This document shows positions 19,301-28,078 of a stretch of 64,000 nucleotides of DNA, piece by piece; within the stretch, counting starts at the first letter, position 1; every line of letters starts with the position of its first letter. This DNA is from Thalassobellus sediminis (lineage in GTDB: Bacteria; Bacteroidota; Bacteroidia; Flavobacteriales; Flavobacteriaceae), in the NCBI RefSeq assembly GCF_044386045.1, contig NZ_JBISCD010000040.1, forward strand, positions 1,736,001 to 1,800,000, given 5' to 3'. Made by a program: the position numbers and the translations under genes. The notes beneath the pieces were generated by a model. That model had not been told where the DNA came from and searched no databases. It saw only the letters and a list, made by a program, of their open reading frames with translations.

Positions 19301-19633
19301 GTAAGATGGATGGCGTTTACAGAACAAAACAGGAACGAAGGTCTTTTGGTGGTTAAAGAAAAACAACCATTAAGTATGAGCGTTTGGCCATATACCCAAG
19401 AAAATTTAAATGAAGCGAAGCATACATTCGATTTAATTGACGCAGAGTATTTAACTGTAAATATCGATTTAATTCAAATGGGTATTGGCGGGAATGATAG
19501 TTGGTCGCCAGTTTCAGCACCTATAGATAACTATCAAATTCCTGCAAAGGATTATGAATACAGTTTTTATTTAGTGCCATTTAATTTATCTCATGAAGGA
19601 TTAAATAAAAGTCTTGAAAAATTTCAGTATTAA
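16340..19633 (+). CDS. GH2 beta-galactosidase-type (LacZ-like), exported
   Basis: A 1097-residue enzyme with the five-domain LacZ arrangement: sugar-binding domain, Ig-like domain, TIM barrel, second Ig-like domain and C-terminal beta-galactosidase small-chain domain. The acid/base is Glu499 in VFWSLGNESGKGPNH and the nucleophile is Glu593 in IFVEYSHSMGNS. The barrel motif FNTIRTSHYPNDPYFYDLCD is clear. I chose the ATG at 16340, which gives the signal peptide MKKSNILLFVLAISSF and an AQ cleavage region. A TTG two codons upstream is also in frame but unnecessary. In a pectin locus, galactan or galactose side chains are plausible substrates; other GH2 specificities are possible. Confidence 0.93.
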   Translation: MKKSNILLFVLAISSFWSGQAQTVSGDPAGIPEQPQKYSYAPWEDPTVTSINRQPARVTAYSYATIEDALEGNRAKSRLKMLNGEWDFKYSVNLKEAPTDFYKKDVQGWDKIEVPSNIELKGYGIPIYMSSMYPFRPINPPYVPKDTNGIASYQRKFKVPKEWQKDMTVTLHFGAVSSAFQVWLNGDFLGYGEDSFLPSEFNITPYLKSGENTISVQVIRHSDASYLEDQDHWRMSGIQREVFIMAEPKLRIQDFFYQTKLDKSYEDAVFQLRPKLENLTGDTIRKQTFEFQLYNNKKEPLFEKPISTSAADIINESYPRLDNVRFGFFEETIKNPLKWSSEVPNLYTLLLTLKDEDGNISEVKSCKVGFRSIEFSKDNGKLLINGKETYVYGVNRHDHHHIRGKALTRKDLEDDVKTIKQFNFNTIRTSHYPNDPYFYDLCDEYGIMVMDEANLETHGLGGLLSNNPQWTNAYVERMSRMVERDKNHPSVVFWSLGNESGKGPNHAAMAGWVHDFDITRPLHYEPAQGNPRLDGYIDPRDPKYPKTVDHAHRFENPQDEPYVDMVSRFYPGLFTPKFLVDLKADIRPIIFVEYSHSMGNSTGNLKELWDEFRTLPRMIGGCIWDFKDQGLLKVDEKTGQEFYAYGGDFGEERHHGNFNINGIVASNGRPKAAMFENKWIYQPATCSLENNQLTIKNRQATQSLAAYSPVLQFFENGKLIKEETLKVFDIEAGDKMVFNIEKYLPKLKTEREYFVKLQFQLTQDEVWAKKGFVVAEDQFLLKAKDAVDYKVLKNANDISLSETEQDFNIKGFNFDIKFSKEKGALSSYVFKGKEQVFAPLLPNFKRPLTDNDQKGWKPHKLLKQWYEAIPKLTSVKTEKSGNDVLVISNYEVIKDSAQVSVSYHIKSDGTIKVDYKLKATNDLPNIPKIGMQMGVKKEFKQVSWYGKGELENYIDRNFGFPIERYSLPLDKFTEPYVMPQENGNRTDVRWMAFTEQNRNEGLLVVKEKQPLSMSVWPYTQENLNEAKHTFDLIDAEYLTVNIDLIQMGIGGNDSWSPVSAPIDNYQIPAKDYEYSFYLVPFNLSHEGLNKSLEKFQY

Positions 19634-19649
19634 AAACAAATTTTAGAAA

Positions 19650-21095
19650 ATGATAAAATATAAGCCGTTACTGTTTCTATTGTTAGGTGTATTAAGCGTT
19701 TTAAATGTGAATGCACAGATAAAATTACCTGCTTTGTTTTCAGATAATATGATGCTTCAACAGAAAATGGAAGCGCCAATTTGGGGATGGGCAACTAAAG
19801 GCGAAACGCTTTTTATAACAACATCTTGGGATTCTAAAACCTATGAGGTTAAAGTTGATAAACATGGTGCGTGGAAAACAAAAATAAAAACACCTGCTTT
19901 TGGAGGGCCTTATACCATTAAAATCCAACAAGCTTCAGAAGCTATTACGATTAAAAATGTATTAATTGGCGAAGTTTGGTTGTGTTCAGGGCAATCAAAC
20001 ATGGAAATGCCTTTAAAAGGATTTACAGGGCAATCTGTAAGAGGCGGCAATGAAGCTATTGTGCATTCTAGAAATAATCAAATTCGTTTTATTACTGTTC
20101 CTAGAGCAACAGTTTTAGAGCCTAAAAATGATTTTGAAGGGCATTGGCAAGAAGCATCACCACTAACTACTGGTAATTTTAGTGCTACGGCATGGTATTT
20201 TGGATCTTTACTTCAAGAGGTGTTAAATATCCCTGTTGGCATGGTTGAAGTGTCTTACGGAGGCTCTAATGTAGAAGCTTGGATGAACGAAGAAATGCTA
20301 AAAGATTTTGAAAACACACTGCCCATTCCTAGAAATGAAACTGAGTTAAAAGGGGCGCCAAACAGAAAGCCAACAACTTTATTTAATGGGATGCTATCAC
20401 CAGTAATTGGTTACGGTATTAAAGGCGCTATCTGGTATCAAGGCGAGTCGAATCGCGATAGACCCTTTGAATATAAAGACTTATTTAAAAAAATGGTTAG
20501 CAGTTGGAGAGACTTATGGAATCAAGGGGAGTTTCCGTTTTATTTTGCACAAATTGCACCGTTTGATTATAGTGTTTACCACCCAAATGATAATAAAGAA
20601 AAATACAATTCAGCTTATTTAAGAGAGGCGCAATTACAAGCTTCAAAAGAAATTCCAAATTCAGCTATGGCTGTTTTAATGGATGTAGGCGAAAAACAAA
20701 ATATTCACCCCGTAAATAAAGAAAAGGGCGGACAACGATTGGCCTATTTAGCATTGGCTAAAACCTACGGAATGGAAGGTTTTGAATATGAAAGCCCAGA
20801 GTTTAATGCCATGGAAATTAAAGGAAGTACGGTAACAGTATCATTTAAAAATATACCTAATGGTATTACAACGTTTGGTGAAGAATCTATAGGTTTTGAG
20901 ATAGCAGGCGAAAATAAAGTCTTTTATCCAGCACAAGCTGTGGTTAGAAGAAAATCGGTTTTATTATCTTCTCCTAGAGTAGAAAAACCAGTAGCCATTC
21001 GCTATTTGTTTAAAGATTTTACTAAAGCTGAAATTTTTAGCGCAGGTGGATTACCAATGTCTTCTTTTAGAACCGATAATTGGTATGAAGAATAA
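19650..21095 (+). CDS. Sialate O-acetylesterase-like SGNH esterase, exported
   Basis: A 481-residue secreted esterase with a signal peptide (residues 1-22, ending NAQ). The SGNH catalytic serine is Ser116 in WLCSGQSNMEMP. Block III is WYQGESNRDR, and the Asp/His pair is Asp345 and His353 in DVGEKQNIHPV. Members of this family remove O-acetyl groups from sugars; in PULs they usually de-acetylate hemicellulose or pectin side chains rather than sialic acid. It lies 16 bp after the GH2 and 11 bp before the DUF5703 gene, so de-acetylation is probably coupled to side-chain removal. Confidence 0.9.
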   Translation: MIKYKPLLFLLLGVLSVLNVNAQIKLPALFSDNMMLQQKMEAPIWGWATKGETLFITTSWDSKTYEVKVDKHGAWKTKIKTPAFGGPYTIKIQQASEAITIKNVLIGEVWLCSGQSNMEMPLKGFTGQSVRGGNEAIVHSRNNQIRFITVPRATVLEPKNDFEGHWQEASPLTTGNFSATAWYFGSLLQEVLNIPVGMVEVSYGGSNVEAWMNEEMLKDFENTLPIPRNETELKGAPNRKPTTLFNGMLSPVIGYGIKGAIWYQGESNRDRPFEYKDLFKKMVSSWRDLWNQGEFPFYFAQIAPFDYSVYHPNDNKEKYNSAYLREAQLQASKEIPNSAMAVLMDVGEKQNIHPVNKEKGGQRLAYLALAKTYGMEGFEYESPEFNAMEIKGSTVTVSFKNIPNGITTFGEESIGFEIAGENKVFYPAQAVVRRKSVLLSSPRVEKPVAIRYLFKDFTKAEIFSAGGLPMSSFRTDNWYEE

Positions 21096-21106
21096 AATTT
21101 AAAGAC

Positions 21107-23440
21107 ATGAAATATCAGGTATTAGGTTTGTTTTTACTTTTTACGCTTTATGTTGAAGCGCAAATTCCTGTACTTGAAAATTACAACCAAATTTGGACTA
21201 CCCAAAGTGAGAACTCCTCAGAATCCATGCCTTTAGGAGGTGGCGATATAGGCTTAAATGTGTGGGTTGAAAAAGGCGATGTATACTTTTATGTGTCAAG
21301 AAGTGGCACATTCGATGAGCATAATACCTTGTTGAAGTTAGGGCGTGTTAAAGTTCAGTTAGAACCCAATCCGTTTAAAGATAACGATGGTTTCAAGCAA
21401 GAATTAAATTTAAAAGAAGGTTGTATTTCAATTAGTAAAAAGAATACTAAAATAAAACTTTGGGTCGATGTTTTTAATCCTGTTATTCATTTCGATTTAG
21501 AGAGTAAAACACCTCTGAAAATGGTAGCGTCTTATGAAACATGGCGTTATAAAAACCGACAAGTAAAAGGGAAGGCAAATAATGCGAATTCTTATAAATG
21601 GGCACCGCAAGGCGAGATTATAACGTATAAAGATTCTATTAATTTTGAAAAAAATGGGGTTAAGTTTTATCACCAAAACCGTGACCAGACTGTTTTTGAT
21701 GTAGCTGTTAAGCAGCAAAAAATGGAATCAGTTAAGGATCAAATGATGAATCCTTTAAAAAATAGAACATTTGGTGGTGTTATGATTGGTAAAAACATGA
21801 AACCAGTTGGAACGTATACAGATGTTTATCAAGATACCGATTTTAAAGGTTTTAGTTTAGAAAGTGTAAAACCATCAAAAAAGCATCAGTTAAAACTGTA
21901 TTTACATACCAATCAAGATAAAAACATTGCTATTTGGAATGATGGATTGTATGATTTAATAGCATCATACAAATTAAAAGAAAAGCGAGCAGAAAAAAAG
22001 ACAATAGCATGGTGGAATCAATTTTGGAATAGAAGTTTTATTTACACACAAAAAAGTAATGCTACAGAAAAAGATTCAGTCTATCAAATAGGTCAAAATT
22101 ATCAGTTATTCCGATACATGTTAGGTTGTAATGCCTACGGAAAATATCCAACAAAGTTTAACGGCGGATTATTTACTTATGATCCTGTTTATGTAAAATC
22201 TGATTTAAACTTTACACCAGATTTCAGAAACTGGGGAGGCGGTACGATGACACAACAAAATCAGCGTTTAGTATATTTTCCGATGTTGAAAAGCGGCGAT
22301 TTTGATATGATGACATCACAATTAGATTATTATTTAACCTTGCAGAAGAATGCTGAGTTGCGAACGCAAGTGTATTGGAATCATGATGGTGCTTCATTTA
22401 CCGAACAATTAGAGAATTTTGGATTGCCAAACCCTGCTGAATACAGCTGGAAGCGACCAGCAGATTACGATCCAGGAATGCAATACAATGCGTGGTTAGA
22501 ATATCAATGGGATACGGTTTTCGAGTTTTGTAAAATGATGTTAGAGCAAAACGAATATGCTAACCTTGATGTTGAAAAATACAATGATTTCATTTTAAGT
22601 TGCCTGCGGTTTTTTGATGAACACTATCAGTATTTAGCTAAAAAAAGAGGGCGAAAAGCGTTGGATGCCGATGGGCATTTAATTTTATATCCAGGTTCTG
22701 CAGTCGAGACTTATAAAATGGCATACAATGCAAATAGTACTATTTCAGCTTTAAAAGTTATTTCAGAAAAATTATTAAACGTTTCAGCTAAAGATTTAAG
22801 TAAAGAAAACATTGATTATATAAAAGCCTTTCAAACCAGAATTCCGCCTTTAAATTTTCGAGAAATAAATCATCATAAAGTATTAGCGCCAGCAATAGCT
22901 TGGGAACGTATAAATAACACCGAACCTGCAGCATTATATCCTGTGTTCCCTTGGGGTGTTTATGGCATTGGGTTACCCGATTTAGAAGTAGCGCAAAACA
23001 CATGGAAGTACGATAAAGATGCCATAAAATTTAGAAGTCATGTAGGTTGGAAACAGGATAATATTTTTGCAGCACATTTAGGGTTAACTGATGAAGCAGC
23101 AAAATATAGTCTTTTAAAAATGGCCGATTCAGGAAGAAGGTTTCCTGCATTTTGGGGACCAGGATTCGATTGGGTTCCAGATCATAACTGGGGAGGTTCA
23201 GGAATGATTGGTATGCAAGACATGCTTTTGCAAGAAGCAAGTGGTAAAATCTATTTGTTTCCTGCATGGCCAAAAAAATGGAATGTACATTTTAAGTTGC
23301 ATGCTACCAACAATACAACAGTAGAAGTAGCGCTTAAAAATGGCGAGGTAAATATTATAGAAGTTTTACCAGCATCAAGAGAAAAAGATATAATAAATCT
23401 GATAGAATTAAATTTAAACGAAAAAAAGAATCTGAATTAA
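21107..23440 (+). CDS. DUF5703 / GH95-like exported putative glycosidase
   Basis: A 777-residue exported protein (signal peptide about 1-18, ending EAQ). The first 250 residues match the DUF5703 type: ESMPLGGGDIGLNVWVEKGD and YFYVSRSGTFDEH are reminiscent of the N-terminal beta domain of GH95 (compare the ALPIGNGRLGAMVFG segment of the GH95 gene at 48133). The rest looks like an (alpha/alpha)6 barrel with many aromatic residues, including WNHDGASFTEQ and WERINNTEPAALYPVFPWG. Activity is not established for this family as far as I know. I infer an exo-glycosidase. Its stop is immediately followed by the start of the next gene with no gap. Confidence 0.78.
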   Translation: MKYQVLGLFLLFTLYVEAQIPVLENYNQIWTTQSENSSESMPLGGGDIGLNVWVEKGDVYFYVSRSGTFDEHNTLLKLGRVKVQLEPNPFKDNDGFKQELNLKEGCISISKKNTKIKLWVDVFNPVIHFDLESKTPLKMVASYETWRYKNRQVKGKANNANSYKWAPQGEIITYKDSINFEKNGVKFYHQNRDQTVFDVAVKQQKMESVKDQMMNPLKNRTFGGVMIGKNMKPVGTYTDVYQDTDFKGFSLESVKPSKKHQLKLYLHTNQDKNIAIWNDGLYDLIASYKLKEKRAEKKTIAWWNQFWNRSFIYTQKSNATEKDSVYQIGQNYQLFRYMLGCNAYGKYPTKFNGGLFTYDPVYVKSDLNFTPDFRNWGGGTMTQQNQRLVYFPMLKSGDFDMMTSQLDYYLTLQKNAELRTQVYWNHDGASFTEQLENFGLPNPAEYSWKRPADYDPGMQYNAWLEYQWDTVFEFCKMMLEQNEYANLDVEKYNDFILSCLRFFDEHYQYLAKKRGRKALDADGHLILYPGSAVETYKMAYNANSTISALKVISEKLLNVSAKDLSKENIDYIKAFQTRIPPLNFREINHHKVLAPAIAWERINNTEPAALYPVFPWGVYGIGLPDLEVAQNTWKYDKDAIKFRSHVGWKQDNIFAAHLGLTDEAAKYSLLKMADSGRRFPAFWGPGFDWVPDHNWGGSGMIGMQDMLLQEASGKIYLFPAWPKKWNVHFKLHATNNTTVEVALKNGEVNIIEVLPASREKDIINLIELNLNEKKNLN

Positions 23441-25912
23441 ATGAAAACACTTAAAAGCCTGTTAGGTTATTTTGTATTAGTTATTGTGCTAATTTTAAAT
23501 GTACAATGCCAAGAAAAAACAGAAAAACAAATTGTAAAAGTAGATTTTGATTTTTCAGGTAGAAAATTAAAAGAAGTGTCCGATCCTAATTATGAGTCAT
23601 GGGTTATTGAAGAACAAAAAGAAGCTGAAAAAACCTTTGGAGACGTTTCGGTAAAACTAAAAGGGGATTTTAGCTCTAAGTGGTTTAAGGTTGGTATTCA
23701 AGCGCCTCATTATAATAGACTAGGAAGTGATGGGTTAGCAACTGGTGATACTTTAGAAATGTCGATTAGTGGATTAAAAACAGGTAAACACTCACTGCTT
23801 ACTTTTCATAATACATTCGATAAAATTGAAGCTAAAATTTTTCCTGATATTAAAATTTATGTAAACGATAAGCTTTCTGAAACAGTACAACCATCAAATA
23901 GAGCTTTTTCGAAAATAGGATGCGGAACAGGTTATGTTACTTTTAATGCTAAAACAAATGAAGACGTTTTAATCAAATTTGTAATGGATTTAGGTGGTGA
24001 AGTGGTGCGTCCTAGATTTTATATATGGCAAATGATAATGAATGGCTTTGAAATTGATACACCAGATTTAAAAAAACAAGCGCATACGCCATTGCCAGAA
24101 TCAAAAGATGAACATGTTGTTTTTGAAGATGATTTACAGTTACAATGGCAATCGCCAAAAGGCACAGTGTCTCATAAATTATATTTTGGTGAAGATGAAA
24201 AAGCAATATTAGAAGCTAATGAAAACACTTCAGAATTTAAAGGTGTATTAACCGAAAATAAATTTAATGTCAATAATTTATATAGCATGGACACCTATTA
24301 TTGGCGTGTTGATGAGGTAGATGCAGAAGGTAATGAAACTCAAGGAAACGTTTGGTCGTTTAAACCCGCACAATTAGCATTTCCAGAAGCTGAAGGGTAT
24401 GGACGTTTTGCTATTGGTGGACGAGGTGGAAAAGTTGTTGAAGTCACTAATTTAAATGATGACGGTCCAGGAAGTTTACGTGATGCTGTAAATCAAGATA
24501 TTGGTCCAAGAACTATTGTCTTTAATGTATCTGGTAATATAGAATTAAAATCAAGACTAGTTGTCAATCAGCCTTATACAACTATTGCAGGTCAAACTGC
24601 ACCAGGAGAAGGTATTACTATAACTAGAGCTCCCATTGGTCTTACAGGAAATGATGGTATTGTTCGATTTTTAAAAGTGAGAATAGGAGCAGGAAAAACC
24701 TTTGATGGCATGGGGCTTACAGGTGCTAATAACAGTATTATCGACCATTGTTCTATAAGTTGGACAATTGATGAATCGTTTAGTTCAAGAAGTGCACATA
24801 ATATTACATTACAGCGCACCCTAATTTCTGAAGCTTTAAATTTAGCCGATCATCATAAGTATGGTAATGGAGCCATGCACGGTTATGCAGCAACTATTGG
24901 TGGTGATATTGGAAGTTTTCATCATAATTTATTAGCGCATAATTATGGAAGAAATTGGAGCTTAGGTGGAGGCTTAAATGGAGATGGCTACTATGCAGGT
25001 AAATTAGATATAAGAAATAATGTAGTTTATAATTGGGGGAAAAGAGCGACTGATGGAGGTGCTAGTGAGGTGAATTTTGTAAATAATTATTACAAACCAG
25101 GTGCTAGTACTAAATTCTTTTATGCTTTAAAAGTACAGCATGAAGGACTTGGTAAAGGCATGCAGCAGTATTTTTTTAGAGGAAATGTTATGCCTGGGCA
25201 TTTTGATGAAAACTCACAAGAAAATGGTGCAACTATACGCTTAAGTAAAGGGGCTATTGTAGATTTTGAAACTTTTGTAGAAAAGCCATTTTTCGAATCT
25301 TTTGTAAAAACACAATCAGCCAGTGCAGCGTATAAAAATGTGTTGTCTGATGTTGGGGCAAATCAACCATTTTTTGATAATCATGATACACGTATTGTAG
25401 ATGAAACCCTTAAAGGAAGTTATACTTTTAAAGGAAGTAAAAGTGGATTTCCTGGTATGATTGATACCCAAGAAGATACTGGCGGATGGCCAGAATTTGT
25501 TAGTAAAATACGATCTGATGATTGGGATACAGATCATGATGGATTACCAAATTGGTGGGAAGAAATTCATGGTTTAAATACGCAGTCGCCATCAAATGAC
25601 TTTTCTGATTCAAATGCAGATGACGATAAAAATGGGTATACTGAATTGGAAGAATATTTACATTGGATGGCTCAACCACATTATTTTATCACTTTAGATG
25701 AAGCTAAGGACGTTTCTTTAAACAATTATTTTAAAGGCTATGAAAAAAATCCTGTTTATAGTTTTTTAGATGAGAAGAATTGTAATGTTTCTATAGAAGA
25801 CAGAACAATTCAATTTAAAGCAATTGAAAAAGGGTTGGCTTCTTTTAAAATAACAGTTAAGGATGCCGATGGGGATTCTATGAGTCGAATTATTAATTTA
25901 TTTGTTAAATAA
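23441..25912 (+). CDS. PL1-family pectate lyase, multidomain lipoprotein
   Basis: An 823-residue protein with a lipoprotein signal (lipobox ending NVQC at Cys24). An N-terminal beta-sandwich, carbohydrate-binding-like (~30-210), is followed by a fibronectin-III-like segment (~225-310). The parallel beta-helix lyase domain begins FPEAEGYGRFAIGGRGGK and contains NLNDDGPGSLRDAVN and TIAGQTAPGEGI, as in Bacteroidota PL1 enzymes. After it comes an EF-hand-like calcium module (DTDHDGLPNWWEEIHGLN), then a C-terminal beta domain. It should cleave homogalacturonan or a related galacturonate backbone by beta-elimination at the cell surface or in the periplasm. It is larger than the two PL1 genes at 33624 and 36046 because of its extra N-terminal modules. 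Confidence 0.9.
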   Translation: MKTLKSLLGYFVLVIVLILNVQCQEKTEKQIVKVDFDFSGRKLKEVSDPNYESWVIEEQKEAEKTFGDVSVKLKGDFSSKWFKVGIQAPHYNRLGSDGLATGDTLEMSISGLKTGKHSLLTFHNTFDKIEAKIFPDIKIYVNDKLSETVQPSNRAFSKIGCGTGYVTFNAKTNEDVLIKFVMDLGGEVVRPRFYIWQMIMNGFEIDTPDLKKQAHTPLPESKDEHVVFEDDLQLQWQSPKGTVSHKLYFGEDEKAILEANENTSEFKGVLTENKFNVNNLYSMDTYYWRVDEVDAEGNETQGNVWSFKPAQLAFPEAEGYGRFAIGGRGGKVVEVTNLNDDGPGSLRDAVNQDIGPRTIVFNVSGNIELKSRLVVNQPYTTIAGQTAPGEGITITRAPIGLTGNDGIVRFLKVRIGAGKTFDGMGLTGANNSIIDHCSISWTIDESFSSRSAHNITLQRTLISEALNLADHHKYGNGAMHGYAATIGGDIGSFHHNLLAHNYGRNWSLGGGLNGDGYYAGKLDIRNNVVYNWGKRATDGGASEVNFVNNYYKPGASTKFFYALKVQHEGLGKGMQQYFFRGNVMPGHFDENSQENGATIRLSKGAIVDFETFVEKPFFESFVKTQSASAAYKNVLSDVGANQPFFDNHDTRIVDETLKGSYTFKGSKSGFPGMIDTQEDTGGWPEFVSKIRSDDWDTDHDGLPNWWEEIHGLNTQSPSNDFSDSNADDDKNGYTELEEYLHWMAQPHYFITLDEAKDVSLNNYFKGYEKNPVYSFLDEKNCNVSIEDRTIQFKAIEKGLASFKITVKDADGDSMSRIINLFVK

Positions 25913-25916
25913 AATC

Positions 25917-27935
25917 ATGATGAAAAGTAAATTTATATTAATCTGTCTACTTAGTTTAAGTACACTTGTGTTTTCGCAAGGAAAAGGTTTAGTAGCAAAT
26001 GAAAATAGTCCGCATACAAAATTACAAAGTATTGCATTGCAAGATGTGAAATGGACAGATGGTTTTTGGAAAGAACAATTTGATGTAGAAACTAAAAATA
26101 CAATTCCTTTTATGTGGGACTTGTATCATAATGATTCCGTTAGTCATGCTTATGCTAATTTTAAAATAGCTTCAGGATTAATAAAAGGAAAGCATGCAGG
26201 CCCTTCTTTTCATGATGGTGATTTTTATAAAATCATGGAAGGTATGGCATCGGCGTATGCTATTAATAAAAATCCTGAGTTAGATGCTCAAATGGATGAG
26301 GCTATTACCATGTTTGCTAAAGTTCAAAGAGCAGATGGTTATATAAACACACCTGTTTTAATTGAAGAACGTTGGGGGACTTTAGGACCAGAAGAATTAA
26401 AAAAACAATTAGGTTTCGAAAAATACAACATGGGGCATTTAATGACATCGGCATGTGTACATTACAGAGCAACAGGAAAAACTAACTTTTTAGAAGTAGC
26501 AAAAGGTGTTGCCGAATTTTTATATGATTTTTATAAAAAAGCGTCACCAGAACTAGCGAGAAATGCTATTTGCCCGTCGCATTATATGGGTATTATCGAA
26601 ATGTATCGTACTGTAAAAGATCCTCGCTATTTAGAGTTAGCAAATAATTTAATAGATATTAGAGGAACCACGAATGATGGTACAGACGATAATCAAGATA
26701 GAATTCCGTTTAGAGAGCAAACAAATGCTATGGGGCATGCCGTAAGAGCAAATTATTTATATGCAGGTATTGCAGATTTATATGCCGAAACAGGCGAAGC
26801 TAAATTATTAGAAAACTTAGAATCTATTTGGGATGATGTGGTTTATAGAAAAATGTATATTACAGGAGGTTGTGGTTCTTTGTACGATGGTGTGTCACCA
26901 GATGGAACGTCTTATGATCCTACAGAGGTACAAAAAATACATCAAGCTTATGGTCGCCCATATCAATTACCAAATGCAACGGCGCATACAGAAACCTGCG
27001 CTAATATTGGTAATGTATTATGGAACTGGCGCATGTTACAATTAACAGGAGATGCAAAATATACAGATGTTATGGAGTTAGCACTTTATAATAGTGTGCT
27101 ATCAGGTATAAGTCTTGAGGGTACTAAGTTTTGTTATAACAACCCTTTAAGTGTATCAAGTAATATGCCTTTCAAACAACGATGGGGAAGTGAGAGAGAA
27201 GGTTATATCGCATGGTCAAACTGTTGTGCGCCTAATGTAACACGTACGTTGGCACAGGTTAGTAATTATGCTTATAATGTTTCAAAAGAAGGGCTTTATG
27301 TTAATCTTTACGGAAGTAACCATTTAATTACTAAAAGTATAGAAGGTGATAAAATTGAATTAGAACAAATAACAAATTATCCTTGGGATGGAAACATACA
27401 ATTAAAAGTAATAAAAGCACCTAAAAAAGATTTTACCTTGTTTTTAAGAATTCCAGGATGGAGTCAAAAATCTACAATTACTATTAATGGTAATATGGTT
27501 CATGAAGACGTTGTTTCTGGTAGTTATTCAAGAATTTCAAAGAAATGGAAAAAAGGAGATGTTATAGAACTTAATATCCCAATGCCAGTAGAGTTAATGC
27601 AAGGAAATCCGTTGGTTGAAGAAATAAAAAATCAAGTAGCAATAAAACGCGGTCCTATTGTGTATTGTTTAGAGTCTGAAGATATTTCAAAAACAACAGA
27701 TATTAATAATATTGTATTAGATATTGATTCTCAGTTTACAACGAATAAAATTAAGATTGCTAACAGAGAAGTACATGCAATAAAAGGAAAAGCTTTTGTT
27801 GAAAAAGGTGATTGGAATAAAACATTATATAAGCCAATATCTAAAGAAAAAGAAACAGTTGAGATAAATTTAGTACCTTACTTTTCATGGGGCAACCGTT
27901 CCAAAAGAGAAATGACAGTTTGGATGCCGTATTAG
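25917..27935 (+). CDS. GH127 (DUF1680) beta-L-arabinofuranosidase-like, exported
   Basis: A 672-residue protein with an (alpha/alpha)6 barrel and C-terminal beta domains. The GH127 zinc/cysteine site is preserved: Glu359 and Cys361 in AHTETCANIG, and Cys436-Cys437 in WSNCCAPN, where the first of the pair is the expected nucleophile. The ATG at 25917 yields a clean signal peptide (MMKSKFILICLLSLSTLVFSQ). An in-frame TTG at 25902 lies inside the previous gene and is rejected. GH127 members release beta-L-arabinofuranose, and one rhamnogalacturonan II member removes aceric acid. The spacing to the PL1 stop is only 4 bp. Which sugar it removes is open. Confidence 0.9.
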   Translation: MMKSKFILICLLSLSTLVFSQGKGLVANENSPHTKLQSIALQDVKWTDGFWKEQFDVETKNTIPFMWDLYHNDSVSHAYANFKIASGLIKGKHAGPSFHDGDFYKIMEGMASAYAINKNPELDAQMDEAITMFAKVQRADGYINTPVLIEERWGTLGPEELKKQLGFEKYNMGHLMTSACVHYRATGKTNFLEVAKGVAEFLYDFYKKASPELARNAICPSHYMGIIEMYRTVKDPRYLELANNLIDIRGTTNDGTDDNQDRIPFREQTNAMGHAVRANYLYAGIADLYAETGEAKLLENLESIWDDVVYRKMYITGGCGSLYDGVSPDGTSYDPTEVQKIHQAYGRPYQLPNATAHTETCANIGNVLWNWRMLQLTGDAKYTDVMELALYNSVLSGISLEGTKFCYNNPLSVSSNMPFKQRWGSEREGYIAWSNCCAPNVTRTLAQVSNYAYNVSKEGLYVNLYGSNHLITKSIEGDKIELEQITNYPWDGNIQLKVIKAPKKDFTLFLRIPGWSQKSTITINGNMVHEDVVSGSYSRISKKWKKGDVIELNIPMPVELMQGNPLVEEIKNQVAIKRGPIVYCLESEDISKTTDINNIVLDIDSQFTTNKIKIANREVHAIKGKAFVEKGDWNKTLYKPISKEKETVEINLVPYFSWGNRSKREMTVWMPY

Positions 27936-27962
27936 TAAAAAAAATAATTATTAAATTGGGGA

Positions 27963-28024
27963 TTTACAAAATTGGTCGCCGTTCGAAAATAACATAGAAT
28001 TATTATTATATTAACAATATTGCA
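27963..28024 (+). promoter_or_regulatory. Putative operator/promoter module, copy 3 (upstream of susC)
   Basis: A diverged copy of the repeat at 1205 and 2533. The first 42 bp match at about 31 positions by hand count, keeping the TTTA start and the ACAAAATTG, CGTT and AAAATAACAT blocks. The AATATT element is at the same distance as in the other copies. It lies 55 bp before the susC start. Retention of the same bases and spacing upstream of the susCD operon supports a shared regulator and argues against chance. Confidence 0.65.
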
Positions 28025-28078
28025 GTCTAATATACTTTATATAAAAATTAAACTAAACAATAAACTAAACAAATAAGT

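Noticed and set aside
25902..25916. Upstream TTG start for the GH127 gene
   Set aside because: It lies in the tail of the PL1 gene; the ATG at 25917 gives the signal peptide.
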